Source of the DNA: Candidatus Avimuribaculum pullicola
Lineage (GTDB): Bacteria > Bacteroidota > Bacteroidia > Bacteroidales > Muribaculaceae
Reading direction: 5' to 3'
Assembly: GCA_018716295.1 (NCBI GenBank)
Contig: DVKC01000023.1
Coordinates: 1-47,689, forward strand
Length of the DNA stretch: 47,689 nt
In this document: positions 8,481-17,188 of the stretch, piece after piece
How the letters are laid out: the number at the start of each line of letters is the position of its first letter
Numbering within the stretch: position 1 is the stretch's first letter
Translations under genes and position numbers: made by a program
The notes under the pieces: model-generated
What the model was told of the DNA's origin: nothing
What the model saw: the letters and a program-made list of their open reading frames with translations, nothing else
The model's database searches: none

Positions 8481-9083
8481 ATGAAACTTTACAGGCATTT
8501 AGCAAAATCTGTTCTTGTAGCTGCCGCAATCATGATGGCAGTATCTTGCACAAACGGCACTGCCGGGCAAGCCGCAGGACAAGCTGCCGCTTCAGCCGAC
8601 ACCTCGACAACCGGGCGTATGATTATCAGATATATCGATGGTGATTCATTGATGGCCAACTACAACCTCGCAAAAGAAATCAGTGAAGCAATGTTGCGCC
8701 GTTCAAACCAAATCGACAACGAGCAGCAAAAACGCGGAGCCGAAATCACCCGCTTTGGTAACGAAATCCAAAACAAATACCAAAACAACGGCTACTTGAC
8801 ACAAGAAAGCTTCAATGCCGACCAGGCCAAGTTGCAACAAATGCAAATCGACGCGCAAAACTACCTGGCCAAATTGCAACGCGACGCACAAAACGAAATG
8901 CAACAATACAACATGCAACTCAACGACTCGGTTGAAAACTTCATCAACGAATACGCACGCCAAAAAGGCTTTGACATGATTATATACAAGGCTTCGGGCG
9001 TATATATGGATGCAAAGTATGATGTAACCGACGATGTGGTTAACGGACTGAACAAGCGTTACACCAAAGTAGAAAAGAAATAA
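8481..9083 (+). CDS. OmpH/Skp-family periplasmic chaperone-like lipoprotein
   Basis: A 200-residue protein with a type II signal peptide (lipobox Cys23) and a low-complexity Ala/Gly linker. A long helical segment rich in Gln, Asn and charged residues (about 60-165) follows, in the pattern of the Skp/OmpH coiled-coil arms. The end returns to the base domain (GFDMIIYKASGVYMDAKYDVTDDV), which is the typical OmpH closing motif. Family members hold unfolded outer-membrane proteins in the periplasm; here the lipid anchor would tether it. It probably shares a transcript with the 52-residue membrane protein and is closed by the strong hairpin after it. Confidence 0.88.
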   Translation: MKLYRHLAKSVLVAAAIMMAVSCTNGTAGQAAGQAAASADTSTTGRMIIRYIDGDSLMANYNLAKEISEAMLRRSNQIDNEQQKRGAEITRFGNEIQNKYQNNGYLTQESFNADQAKLQQMQIDAQNYLAKLQRDAQNEMQQYNMQLNDSVENFINEYARQKGFDMIIYKASGVYMDAKYDVTDDVVNGLNKRYTKVEKK

Positions 9084-9106
9084 CTTATTGTTAAAGATTT
9101 CACAAT

Positions 9107-9149
9107 GCGAGTTGCGGCTTCGACCACCACGGTCGAAGATGCAACTCGC
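9107..9149 (+). terminator. Strong hairpin between the OmpH-like gene and hflX
   Basis: GCGAGTTGC (9107-9115) pairs with GCAACTCGC (9141-9149), and CTTCGACC (9118-9125) with GGTCGAAG (9131-9138), around a 5-base loop: 17 pairs with one 2x2 internal mismatch. The following bases (TTGTCGTT) are only moderately T-rich. Likely a terminator. Confidence 0.65.
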
Positions 9150-9168
9150 TTGTCGTTGACACCAATAT

Positions 9169-10398
9169 ATGATAGAAGACCACGTTATAACCGACAGCGC
9201 CAACGAACGCGCCGTACTTGTCGGAATAATCACACCGACACAAACGGAAGCCAAAGCCAACGAATACCTCGATGAACTTGATTTCCTCGCCGACACCGCA
9301 GGTGCGGTAACAGTGAAAAAGTTCCTGCAACGGCTCGACTCGCCAAACAGCACCACTTTCGTCGGGAAAGGCAAACTTGAGGAAATACGCCAGTATGTCG
9401 AAGAGAACGAAATAGGTTTGGTAATCTTCGACGATGACCTTTCGCCCAAACAAGTGGCAAACATCGAGAAAGAACTGAAAGTGAAAATACTCGACCGAAC
9501 AAGCCTGATTCTCGATATTTTTGCAAAACGAGCCAAAACAGCCAACGCAAAAATGCAAGTGGAACTGGCTCAATACCAATACTTGCTGCCTCGACTGACA
9601 CGAATGTGGACCCACCTCGAACGCCAACGTGGTGGTATAGGTATGCGCGGCCCTGGCGAAACACAAATTGAAACCGACCGCCGAATTATCCTCGACAAAA
9701 TAGCATTGCTGAAAGAACGGCTGCGCTCGCTCGACAAGCAAAAGACCATACAACGCAAAAATCGTGGCAAACTGACACGTATCGCCCTTGTTGGATACAC
9801 CAACGTGGGCAAATCGACCCTGATGAACCTGCTGAGCAAAAGTGACGTATTTGCCGAAAACAAGCTCTTCGCCACACTCGACACAACATGCCGCAAAGTC
9901 ATCATTGACAACTTGCCATTCCTGCTCAGCGACACAGTGGGATTTATCAGGAAATTACCGACACACCTTGTGGAGTCGTTCAAGACCACACTCGACGAAG
10001 TGCGAGATGCCGACATATTAGTACACGTCGTTGACATTTCACACCCGCAATTTGAAGAGCAAATTGAAGTCGTCAACAAGACTTTGAACGAAGTGTGCGA
10101 TGCAGCCAACAAGGAAATGATACTCGTGTTCAACAAAATAGATGCGTTCAATTACATTCCTAAAGATGCCGACGACCTGACGCCACGCACCCGCCGAAAC
10201 ATTCCATTGGACGAACTCAAAGAGTCGTGGATGGCTCGTGCAGGTGCCGACTGCGTGTTTATCTCGGCAAAAAACCGCACCAACATCGAAGAACTCAAAA
10301 ACCTGCTTTACCAAAAGGCAAAGATAATCCACACACAACGTTTCCCCTACAACGATTTCCTTTTCCAAAAGTATGACGACCTTGGCGAGGAAATTTAG
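9169..10398 (+). CDS. hflX: Ribosome-associated GTPase HflX
   Basis: A 409-residue TRAFAC GTPase that splits stalled or stressed ribosomes. The N-terminal HflX domain ends in the glycine-rich RGPGETQ motif (160-166) and a helical linker. The GTPase domain follows with G1 GYTNVGKST (209-217), G3 DTVGFIRKLP and G4 NKID. The C-terminal tail is short and ends at the FQKYDDLGEEI segment. All motifs are intact and the length is normal. The ATG at 9169 follows the hairpin closely; no clear promoter is visible. The GH109-like gene follows 49 bases later and may be read from the same transcript. Confidence 0.95.
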   Translation: MIEDHVITDSANERAVLVGIITPTQTEAKANEYLDELDFLADTAGAVTVKKFLQRLDSPNSTTFVGKGKLEEIRQYVEENEIGLVIFDDDLSPKQVANIEKELKVKILDRTSLILDIFAKRAKTANAKMQVELAQYQYLLPRLTRMWTHLERQRGGIGMRGPGETQIETDRRIILDKIALLKERLRSLDKQKTIQRKNRGKLTRIALVGYTNVGKSTLMNLLSKSDVFAENKLFATLDTTCRKVIIDNLPFLLSDTVGFIRKLPTHLVESFKTTLDEVRDADILVHVVDISHPQFEEQIEVVNKTLNEVCDAANKEMILVFNKIDAFNYIPKDADDLTPRTRRNIPLDELKESWMARAGADCVFISAKNRTNIEELKNLLYQKAKIIHTQRFPYNDFLFQKYDDLGEEI

Positions 10399-10447
10399 AA
10401 ACTGTTTCGTTCGATGTTTTAATAACTTTAAGCTACAGCATTTTAGC

Positions 10448-11980
10448 ATGAAATCAATATTCAGCATCTTAGTCACCGCCACATGCCTGGTAATGGCGGC
10501 TTGCAGCAGCCAGCCCACAATCCACACCACCGAAAGAGGCACACAATGGCAATGGGACAATGGTACTATCGTAATAAAAACGCCCGAACGCCAAGCCGGG
10601 CAAGAGAATGTAATAAATCTCACTGCTCCCAAGCTCGAAGTTGTGAGAGTTGGCTTCGTCGGTTTGGGAATGCGTGGGCCAGGTGCCGTGGAACGCTTCA
10701 CGCATATTCCAGGCACCCAAGTCGTGGCACTTTGTGATTACGACTCCACGCGAGCCATCAAATGCCAAGAATTGCTCAAGGCCGCCTCAATGCCGAAAGC
10801 CGCCATATATTCGGGCGAAAACGGTTATGAAGAACTATGCAAACGTAGCGATATCGACCTCGTGTATGTGGCTACCGACTGGCTGCACCACTTTCCTGTG
10901 GCAAAATGCGCCCTCGAAAATGGCAAGCATGTGGCTATCGAAGTACCGTCGGCAATGAACCTGAAAGAGTGTTGGGAACTCATCGACCTGAGCGAATCCA
11001 CACGCAAACATTGCTTCATTCTCGAAAATTGCTGCTACGACTGGTTTGAGATGAACTCTCTCAACATGGCACAGCATGGCGTGTTTGGAGAAATCATTCG
11101 CGCCCAAGGAGCTTATATACACAATTTGTCGGAATTCTGGGACTACTATTGGAAAACTGGCGAAGACGACAAACTTGGCTGGCGGCTCGATTACAATATG
11201 CGCCATCGTGGCGACGTATATGCAACACATGGGCTGGGCCCAGTGGCACAAGCTCTCAATATCCACCGTGGCGACCGCATGAAAACGCTCGTTGCCATGG
11301 ACACAAAATCGGTGATGGGGGCACAATTGGTGCAACAACGCACCGACACAGCCTGCAACACTTTCCGCAACGGCGACCACACCACCACACTCATTCGCAC
11401 AGAACTGGGCAAGGTCATTGAAATACAACACAACGTGATGACTTATCAGCCATATAGCCGACTCTACCAGCTCACCGGTACGCATGGAATGGCCAACAAA
11501 TACCCAGTAGAAGGATATGCCGTAGATGGAAACCAATTAGCCACCATAAGCGGAACACCCGATGTTGACAACCTCTCGGCCCATAATTTCCTGACAAAAG
11601 ATGATGCCGATGACCTAATAAAAAAATACCAGCATCCAATCTTAAAGAAATATGGCGAAATGGCCAAGGAAGTGGGCGGACACGGCGGTATGGACTTTAT
11701 AATGGATTCCCGCCTTGTATATTGCCTACAAAATGGATTGCCACTCGACATGGATGTATATGACTTGGCCGAATGGTGTTGCCTTGCCGAACTCGGCGAA
11801 ATATCGATGGACAATGGTTGCGCCCCTGTAGCAATTCCCGATTTCACTCGCGGAAATTGGAACGTAGTCGATGGCTACCGTCACGCATTCGCTTCACCCG
11901 AGGACGAAGCTACTGCAGCCCGGAAAGCGGCCGAAGCCACAACTCGCCTCAAAGCCATCGGTGCCAAGGATTGGGAATAA
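10448..11980 (+). CDS. GH109-like NAD-dependent glycosidase lipoprotein (Gfo/Idh/MocA fold)
   Basis: 510 residues from the ATG at 10448; the frame is open further back to 10373 inside hflX, but only the 10448 start gives a proper signal (lipobox Cys19 in MAACSS). The Rossmann NAD motif is GFVGLGMRG (69-77), followed by ALCDYD and AIEVPSA, and the Gfo/Idh/MocA C-terminal half with RGDVYATHGLG, the region that carries the catalytic His in GH109. GH109 enzymes remove alpha-N-acetylgalactosamine by an NAD-based oxidation-elimination mechanism. A periplasmic or surface position fits use of mucin-type glycans. Substrate is inferred from the family, not shown. Confidence 0.85.
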   Translation: MKSIFSILVTATCLVMAACSSQPTIHTTERGTQWQWDNGTIVIKTPERQAGQENVINLTAPKLEVVRVGFVGLGMRGPGAVERFTHIPGTQVVALCDYDSTRAIKCQELLKAASMPKAAIYSGENGYEELCKRSDIDLVYVATDWLHHFPVAKCALENGKHVAIEVPSAMNLKECWELIDLSESTRKHCFILENCCYDWFEMNSLNMAQHGVFGEIIRAQGAYIHNLSEFWDYYWKTGEDDKLGWRLDYNMRHRGDVYATHGLGPVAQALNIHRGDRMKTLVAMDTKSVMGAQLVQQRTDTACNTFRNGDHTTTLIRTELGKVIEIQHNVMTYQPYSRLYQLTGTHGMANKYPVEGYAVDGNQLATISGTPDVDNLSAHNFLTKDDADDLIKKYQHPILKKYGEMAKEVGGHGGMDFIMDSRLVYCLQNGLPLDMDVYDLAEWCCLAELGEISMDNGCAPVAIPDFTRGNWNVVDGYRHAFASPEDEATAARKAAEATTRLKAIGAKDWE

Positions 11981-12015
11981 CGGCTCAGCTACATCACCAC
12001 ACTCCACCATACGTT

Positions 12016-12046
12016 CGCCCCGTCTTGTTCAAAACAGGTCGGGGCG
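12016..12046. terminator. Hairpin between convergent genes, overlapping the phosphodiesterase end
   Basis: CGCCCCG (12016-12022) pairs with CGGGGCG (12040-12046), with an inner CTTGTT/AACAGG stem (one T-G pair). The right arm encodes the last codons (D-R-P-D-L-F) of the minus-strand phosphodiesterase. It could end transcription from both sides, though neither side has a good T-run. Confidence 0.5.
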
Positions 12047-12877
12047 ATCGCTTATAACACCATCGTATGGCATATCAGGAGTGCTGTCAGGGCCATCGAG
12101 AGTCCACACCTTTACTTCCCGCCCATTCTCGTGCAACTCATCGATTATATCGCTCGATGCTGCCAGATAATAAAAATTAAACGACTTCACATAACTATAC
12201 CGCTTGAGGTCATACCACTGGAACGTACCATCAAAAATGACTGGCAACAACGGCAGCTTGCAAATCAACAATTTTTCAAGCCTTATATCAGGAGCAATTG
12301 CATGTATATTGTCAAGCACCGAGTCGTTGAACGATTGCACCACGCACCAGTCAAGTGCGTCATGGTCATAAAGCATTTCCACGAGTTTGTCCTCTATTCC
12401 TGCATATATGCCGCCTGTGCGTTTTATCTCAATAAGCAACTTTTTATGCCCGTCAACCAGGGCCAAGACCTCCTCAAGAGTCGGAATCTTATAACCTGTA
12501 GGATTATCATTGGCATCTATCACATTAAGTTGGCGCAACTGGGCCAATGTCATATCACGTATCAATCCCTTGCCATCAGTCATGCGATCGACACTCTGGT
12601 CATGGCACACCACTATATGCCCGTCTTTGGTGAGATGTATGTCCACCTCTATCATGTCGGCACGAGTTTCCATTCCACGGGCTATACAGTCCAGTGTATT
12701 TTCGATGCCCAGACCTGCACCGCCACGATGGGCTACAAGCAAGCAACCTTGATGCCCATCAAGGTTAAACCCACGTTTTGCGACTAATCCAGGCACAATA
12801 GCCGAAAACAAATAAACCAGCACCAATATAACTATCGTAACTATCACTAACATTGATTTCTTAACTATCTTTTTCAT
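12029..12877 (-). CDS. Membrane-anchored glycerophosphodiester phosphodiesterase (copy 1)
   Basis: 282 residues. One N-terminal membrane helix (about 8-29) anchors a GDPD TIM barrel facing the periplasm. Catalytic-site motifs are intact: HRGGAG with His50-Arg51, ENT (59-61), EVD (77-79) and the general acid/base His92 in VVCHD. It would cleave glycerophosphodiesters to glycerol-3-phosphate and an alcohol. It starts 12 bases after the stop of the STAND NTPase and has no promoter of its own that I can see, so the two are likely one transcript. A paralogue with the same layout lies at 27588-28463. Whether it is a partner of the NTPase or a metabolic enzyme that happens to follow it is open. Confidence 0.92.
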   Translation of the reverse strand: MKKIVKKSMLVIVTIVILVLVYLFSAIVPGLVAKRGFNLDGHQGCLLVAHRGGAGLGIENTLDCIARGMETRADMIEVDIHLTKDGHIVVCHDQSVDRMTDGKGLIRDMTLAQLRQLNVIDANDNPTGYKIPTLEEVLALVDGHKKLLIEIKRTGGIYAGIEDKLVEMLYDHDALDWCVVQSFNDSVLDNIHAIAPDIRLEKLLICKLPLLPVIFDGTFQWYDLKRYSYVKSFNFYYLAASSDIIDELHENGREVKVWTLDGPDSTPDMPYDGVISDRPDLF

Positions 12878-12889
12878 TCTTCTGATACC

Positions 12890-15800
12890 TTATAATTTCA
12901 CATTGAACAAGTGCTTGAACAATATCCTCACCACTTGGTTGAACCATTTGAAACAATTGTCGGCATCGGGTGCCGCCAACATGGCCTCGCAAGCGAAACT
13001 ATCCACAGCCTCCTCATGCAACAAAGCCCACATCAAGAAGTTTCCAAACCTATGTGTGAACAAGTCAGAAAGCGTTTCGCCACTGGGATTGTAATTCAAT
13101 ATTTCTTCCCTGTATTTTGAGATACCTGGAAAACCAAGCCCGAGCAAATCTTTCTTTATGAACGAGTCAACTTGTTGTGGGAAATAATTTTTGGCTGTAG
13201 CGAGCACATTGCCCACCACCTCGGCAAGCGGTTTCTTGTACATCCAACCATGCGAAAGTGGCTCGCTGTCGATATCTTTCACTTTTTCGGCGCAATCGTA
13301 ATACTCCAGTATATATTTCAACAGACTCAGGGCTGTGTGTATATATCCATGGTCGGTGATTAATTCCGAAATATTCTCTAACAGATGGTACAGCAACACC
13401 TTGTCGCCATCCTTCATCGCCACTTCAAGCAACTCATAGAACACTGGCACACAACGCTCATCACCCGCATGAGGCACATTGTCGCCGCTATGATGGCAAT
13501 ACACCACACAATACCAGTTCATCACGTTGCGCTTATATACTTTGGCAGCATTGGCTTTATGGCTGTTGTGAGCAGCAAAAAATCCCCGGCACCTGTAAGT
13601 CCAGTCCATGCTCTCACGCGCATATATGCGTTGGATTTCATCAATAGCAGATGGCGAATTTACTTCAAGCTGGTAAAGGATATACAGCATTGACATCTGC
13701 GAGTAGTCAAACCACTTGCTACCTCTAAATTCATCAGAGAAAAAGGCATTTACCACTGGCCATAACGCATCTATATCTGTCGAACCCACGATTACCAACA
13801 ATCGTTCAAGCATAAAGTAACTGAAACTGTCGCCACATATATAGGCCGACAGAATCATATTTCGGCACTTGGCAAATCCAGCAATGGCGCGTTCTTTATC
13901 GCCAGCTACATAAGGAGTAAACACACTCTCAAGTATCTGCTTGAAATAACTCCTATTCCATCGCCCACTGCCATCGGCATCAGTAGCTGGCACAGTGGCA
14001 TCGTCCCAAAACGTCTGATACTCAATGATATTGTTCACATAATCGGTTTGAAACGTCAGCTGGCGGCGCAAGGCTATCTGGATAAATGGCATCATCATAC
14101 GCACGAGCATAAAGTTGCAAGTGAGATGCTTCACAAGCATCGTCACCTCGCCAAGCAACCTTTTCACACGCTCGTCATCGTCACCCGAGAGCAATGCATC
14201 GATTATCATAAGTACACACAAGCGTATCGAGGTTTCTATAAACACCACATTATGCTTGCGCACACGACTATCACACACCATCTTCAACAGACCGCTACCC
14301 TTTATTACATCAAACATATCTCCCACTACCCGTTCACACAAGTTCTCCTTGAGTGGCAGCAATCCTTGAGTATATTTCTTGTTGCTAAGGTAATAGGCAT
14401 ACATGCAAGCATCGTTCTTCACGTCGCCTATGGGATCGGTCATCAATCTCCATAAAAACGACATTGGGCTACGCGAGTATAAATCCTCATTGAAATAATC
14501 GGTCAGGAAAATGCCATTTAATGTCCCCACCAGTGCCAACCTGCGCAACTTGATTATAGGCGATAATTGTTCATACAACTCAATATACTGTTGCATGGCA
14601 TCTTCACCGGCCTTGTCATTGGCTATCGCATCGTCTATCTTGTTAAACTGCGCTACCACCTTGCCACCGTCGGGTAAATTTTCACTTATAAGATTATCAA
14701 TCAAGGCAAACAATTGTTTCTCATAATTCTCCCTTACAAGCGTATCCATTACTTCGGTAAGCAAGTGCATCACCTCGTAATCATCGCTATACTTGCTCGC
14801 CAGCTCAATGATAGTGGCAGTGCTGCCAGTGCGCAGATAATCCAGGAGCAACCCGTTGCGCAGTGCACCTATATACACCACATTGGTCGCACCACTGTGC
14901 AACTTGTCGATATACACCTTGGCTGGAATTGGGGCTTGCTGCTGCGCCAATTTAACAGTTTCGTTGCCGACAAATGTGATTGCAAGCATATATTCCAGAA
15001 ATCGCTCGTAAATAAACTGAATGCTACGCCCCTTGCCCTCGGTCGCTTCCACGCTGCGCAATATTGGACGCTCAGGCTTGTTGAGCAATTCACCATAAGC
15101 TACGCTGATACCATCTTTCTTGTAAACCAATCGAGCCAATGCATGCAATTCAGACTGTTCGTCGAGATACGCCGCTTTCAATTCATGCACTTGCACACTG
15201 TCAACCTGCACACCATGCTCATACTTTCCAAGCATATAGCGCGCAATCTCGCCCAATATCTCACACTGCCGCCTACCAGCATAAGAATTACCCACATCAG
15301 CCCACATCTTGTGGAATAGCGACAACGATGTAAATTTTATGGTATCGGCAGGCATCGGTGCGTTAAGGTAATTGGTACACGCCATTTTAAGCACCAATGG
15401 GTCTTTTAACCTTATCACCACGTTGCGCTTCAACTCGGCAAACGATGTCTGCATCTGGTAAAGCTGCCCATATATGTGATAGGCCTCTTTTAATTCCTCG
15501 TCATTGAACCCCCTTACGGCGAAATCATCTTCGTTGCCCTGTGTGAACATCATTTCTTCTTGCCCACGGCTGCCAGTCTGCAACAAGTTTTTCCAAGTAT
15601 AGCTACGGCATGTGAACAAGACTTTTATACGCGAGTAACCTCCTTTCACAAGCACCTGCTTAATATCGTCGTACAACCGCAATGGGCTTTGCGTGTCTTC
15701 ATTACCGTCACCATAAGCCAGGCACTCATTGATTGCATCAAAAAATATGCACACTTCCTCGCCAGCACTGTCGGCTTTCTGCTGTATGTCGGCGAGCAAT

Positions 15801-17062
15801 TTCCCGATTGGACGGCGTACACTTGTGCCAAATACCTCCTTCAACTTCTCTTCAAGCGTCATTCCGACAAAGTTGGTACACGGCAGTGTCAACACGGCCT
15901 TGCCTGCCCTTATGCGACTCTCGGTCCAGTAACACAACTGGTTGGTCTTACCTTGCCCTGCCTCGCCAAGCAACGGGAAAAGCGTCTTGTCGCTTTCAAC
16001 AAACTGCTGCAAATACTGGCTTAACCGTTTTTGGTCAACAAACAACTCGGCATTATACTTCTTTTCACTATATGCTTGCGCCAAAAAACGGTTTGATTCA
16101 CGTTTCATCAAGTCCTTGTAGGCATCCCAATTCAAGTCTTTTGCAACATCAAACGTTGGCAAAATCTTTTGGAAATATGCGTCAAGATGTTCATTGTAGC
16201 AGTCGTCCTCGACATTGAGTGCATTGACGTTCGACGACACAAATGTTATATATTCCCCTTTAAGCGATTGGAATACATATATATACCCTTTCTCGCTGCA
16301 ATGAACCAAAGGAAACAGGTCGAGCAAATCCTCCTCGCCGGCATCGGCAAGAGCCTTGCTCGAAACATAGTAATGCCCCGGCTGCATGATTGCCCCTATT
16401 TCCTGTAACGGGACTTCGACAGGTTTCATGCCATTAAGCAGCAAACACTTGTCGCCCGAACGAGAAACAAAATGCCACTCGGTAAGCGGCAACAACGCCG
16501 ATGCCATCACAAGCATACGTTCTTCAAGCGTAAAAACCACATCGTGATACAGAGCTTCCGACAATGTGGTAGTATGTCCCTTATACCGATTGCGTATGTT
16601 CACAACACTGGGGTTGCGCTTGTCGCCAAGCAATATGTTTTTCTTGCGATTTACGACATTGGCCTGCAACGACTTGCACAAAGCATCATCGGGAAATTCC
16701 TTTGCTGCAAGTCCCACTATAGGACAGAACAAGTCATTAACCCAGTCGCCAAAAGCCAATGGACGCTTGCTATCAATTCGGTTGATGAACTTGTGAAGCT
16801 CGACCGCACGCGCCGAACCCTGTTTGACATACATGCCCGACAGCTTGGCATAAAGCACACAAAAAAGATATTGTGTAGAAATCTCGAAGAAATCGAGCAT
16901 GTAATTCATGGCCTTGCCATAATTCTCACGTCCCACCTCAAGGCACACATTGCCAATGGGCGAAGCCAATGTATAGGGCAACCTATTGATGCACTGGTCG
17001 AGCACATCGCAATAGTGCCGTTTTTCATCGGCCGAATACTCATGCAGAAATATATAATCCAT
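12890..17062 (-). CDS. Giant STAND/NACHT-like P-loop NTPase, possible defence sensor
   Basis: 1390 residues. The N-terminal module (about 1-340) has no named domain I can assign; it carries IRNRYKGH (156-163), a motif style also met in the front modules of some other STAND proteins. The NTPase core is clear: Walker A GEAGQGKT (366-373), Walker B CIFFDAINE (438-446), a sensor Arg486 in LFTCRSYTW, and a winged-helix-like region through about 560. An IQFIYERFLEYMLA segment (681-694) is typical after STAND cores. Residues 700-1390 look all-helical and repeat-like, as in ligand-sensing solenoids. No nuclease, TIR, protease or membrane segment is recognised, so an effector may be supplied in trans. 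A phosphodiesterase gene follows by 12 bases and a two-helix membrane protein gene diverges. Base use resembles the neighbours. Confidence 0.85.
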   Translation of the reverse strand: MDYIFLHEYSADEKRHYCDVLDQCINRLPYTLASPIGNVCLEVGRENYGKAMNYMLDFFEISTQYLFCVLYAKLSGMYVKQGSARAVELHKFINRIDSKRPLAFGDWVNDLFCPIVGLAAKEFPDDALCKSLQANVVNRKKNILLGDKRNPSVVNIRNRYKGHTTTLSEALYHDVVFTLEERMLVMASALLPLTEWHFVSRSGDKCLLLNGMKPVEVPLQEIGAIMQPGHYYVSSKALADAGEEDLLDLFPLVHCSEKGYIYVFQSLKGEYITFVSSNVNALNVEDDCYNEHLDAYFQKILPTFDVAKDLNWDAYKDLMKRESNRFLAQAYSEKKYNAELFVDQKRLSQYLQQFVESDKTLFPLLGEAGQGKTNQLCYWTESRIRAGKAVLTLPCTNFVGMTLEEKLKEVFGTSVRRPIGKLLADIQQKADSAGEEVCIFFDAINECLAYGDGNEDTQSPLRLYDDIKQVLVKGGYSRIKVLFTCRSYTWKNLLQTGSRGQEEMMFTQGNEDDFAVRGFNDEELKEAYHIYGQLYQMQTSFAELKRNVVIRLKDPLVLKMACTNYLNAPMPADTIKFTSLSLFHKMWADVGNSYAGRRQCEILGEIARYMLGKYEHGVQVDSVQVHELKAAYLDEQSELHALARLVYKKDGISVAYGELLNKPERPILRSVEATEGKGRSIQFIYERFLEYMLAITFVGNETVKLAQQQAPIPAKVYIDKLHSGATNVVYIGALRNGLLLDYLRTGSTATIIELASKYSDDYEVMHLLTEVMDTLVRENYEKQLFALIDNLISENLPDGGKVVAQFNKIDDAIANDKAGEDAMQQYIELYEQLSPIIKLRRLALVGTLNGIFLTDYFNEDLYSRSPMSFLWRLMTDPIGDVKNDACMYAYYLSNKKYTQGLLPLKENLCERVVGDMFDVIKGSGLLKMVCDSRVRKHNVVFIETSIRLCVLMIIDALLSGDDDERVKRLLGEVTMLVKHLTCNFMLVRMMMPFIQIALRRQLTFQTDYVNNIIEYQTFWDDATVPATDADGSGRWNRSYFKQILESVFTPYVAGDKERAIAGFAKCRNMILSAYICGDSFSYFMLERLLVIVGSTDIDALWPVVNAFFSDEFRGSKWFDYSQMSMLYILYQLEVNSPSAIDEIQRIYARESMDWTYRCRGFFAAHNSHKANAAKVYKRNVMNWYCVVYCHHSGDNVPHAGDERCVPVFYELLEVAMKDGDKVLLYHLLENISELITDHGYIHTALSLLKYILEYYDCAEKVKDIDSEPLSHGWMYKKPLAEVVGNVLATAKNYFPQQVDSFIKKDLLGLGFPGISKYREEILNYNPSGETLSDLFTHRFGNFLMWALLHEEAVDSFACEAMLAAPDADNCFKWFNQVVRILFKHLFNVKL

Positions 17063-17086
17063 TTATAACATACAAGTTCATTTATA

Positions 17087-17118
17087 CAAATTTAAAATTA
17101 TTCTTTTGCATAATCAAC
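17087..17118 (-). promoter_or_regulatory. Promoter of the NTPase-phosphodiesterase transcript
   Basis: On the minus strand: GTTG at 17115-17118, a 20-base spacer, and TAAATTTG at 17087-17094 (TAnnTTTG). The NTPase ATG is at 17062. It interlocks with the promoter on the other strand. Confidence 0.6.
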
Positions 17119-17136
17119 ATTGTTAACATACATTTG
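17105..17136 (+). promoter_or_regulatory. Promoter of the two-helix membrane protein gene
   Basis: TTTG at 17105-17108, a 20-base spacer, and TACATTTG at 17129-17136, a full TAnnTTTG match. The start site would be near 17142, after the TTG at 17120, which supports the ATG at 17189 as the protein start. Confidence 0.65.
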
Positions 17137-17188
17137 TTTGAAACAACCGACACCGCACCATACCAGCGGCGACATAAACCTTGGCAAA

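Noticed and set aside
10835..11536. A 233-residue minus-strand open frame
   Set aside because: Antisense to the GH109-like gene; no signal peptide or domain.
12131..12787. A 218-residue plus-strand open frame
   Set aside because: It is antisense to phosphodiesterase copy 1, whose catalytic motifs are intact; the plus-strand frame has no recognisable domain.
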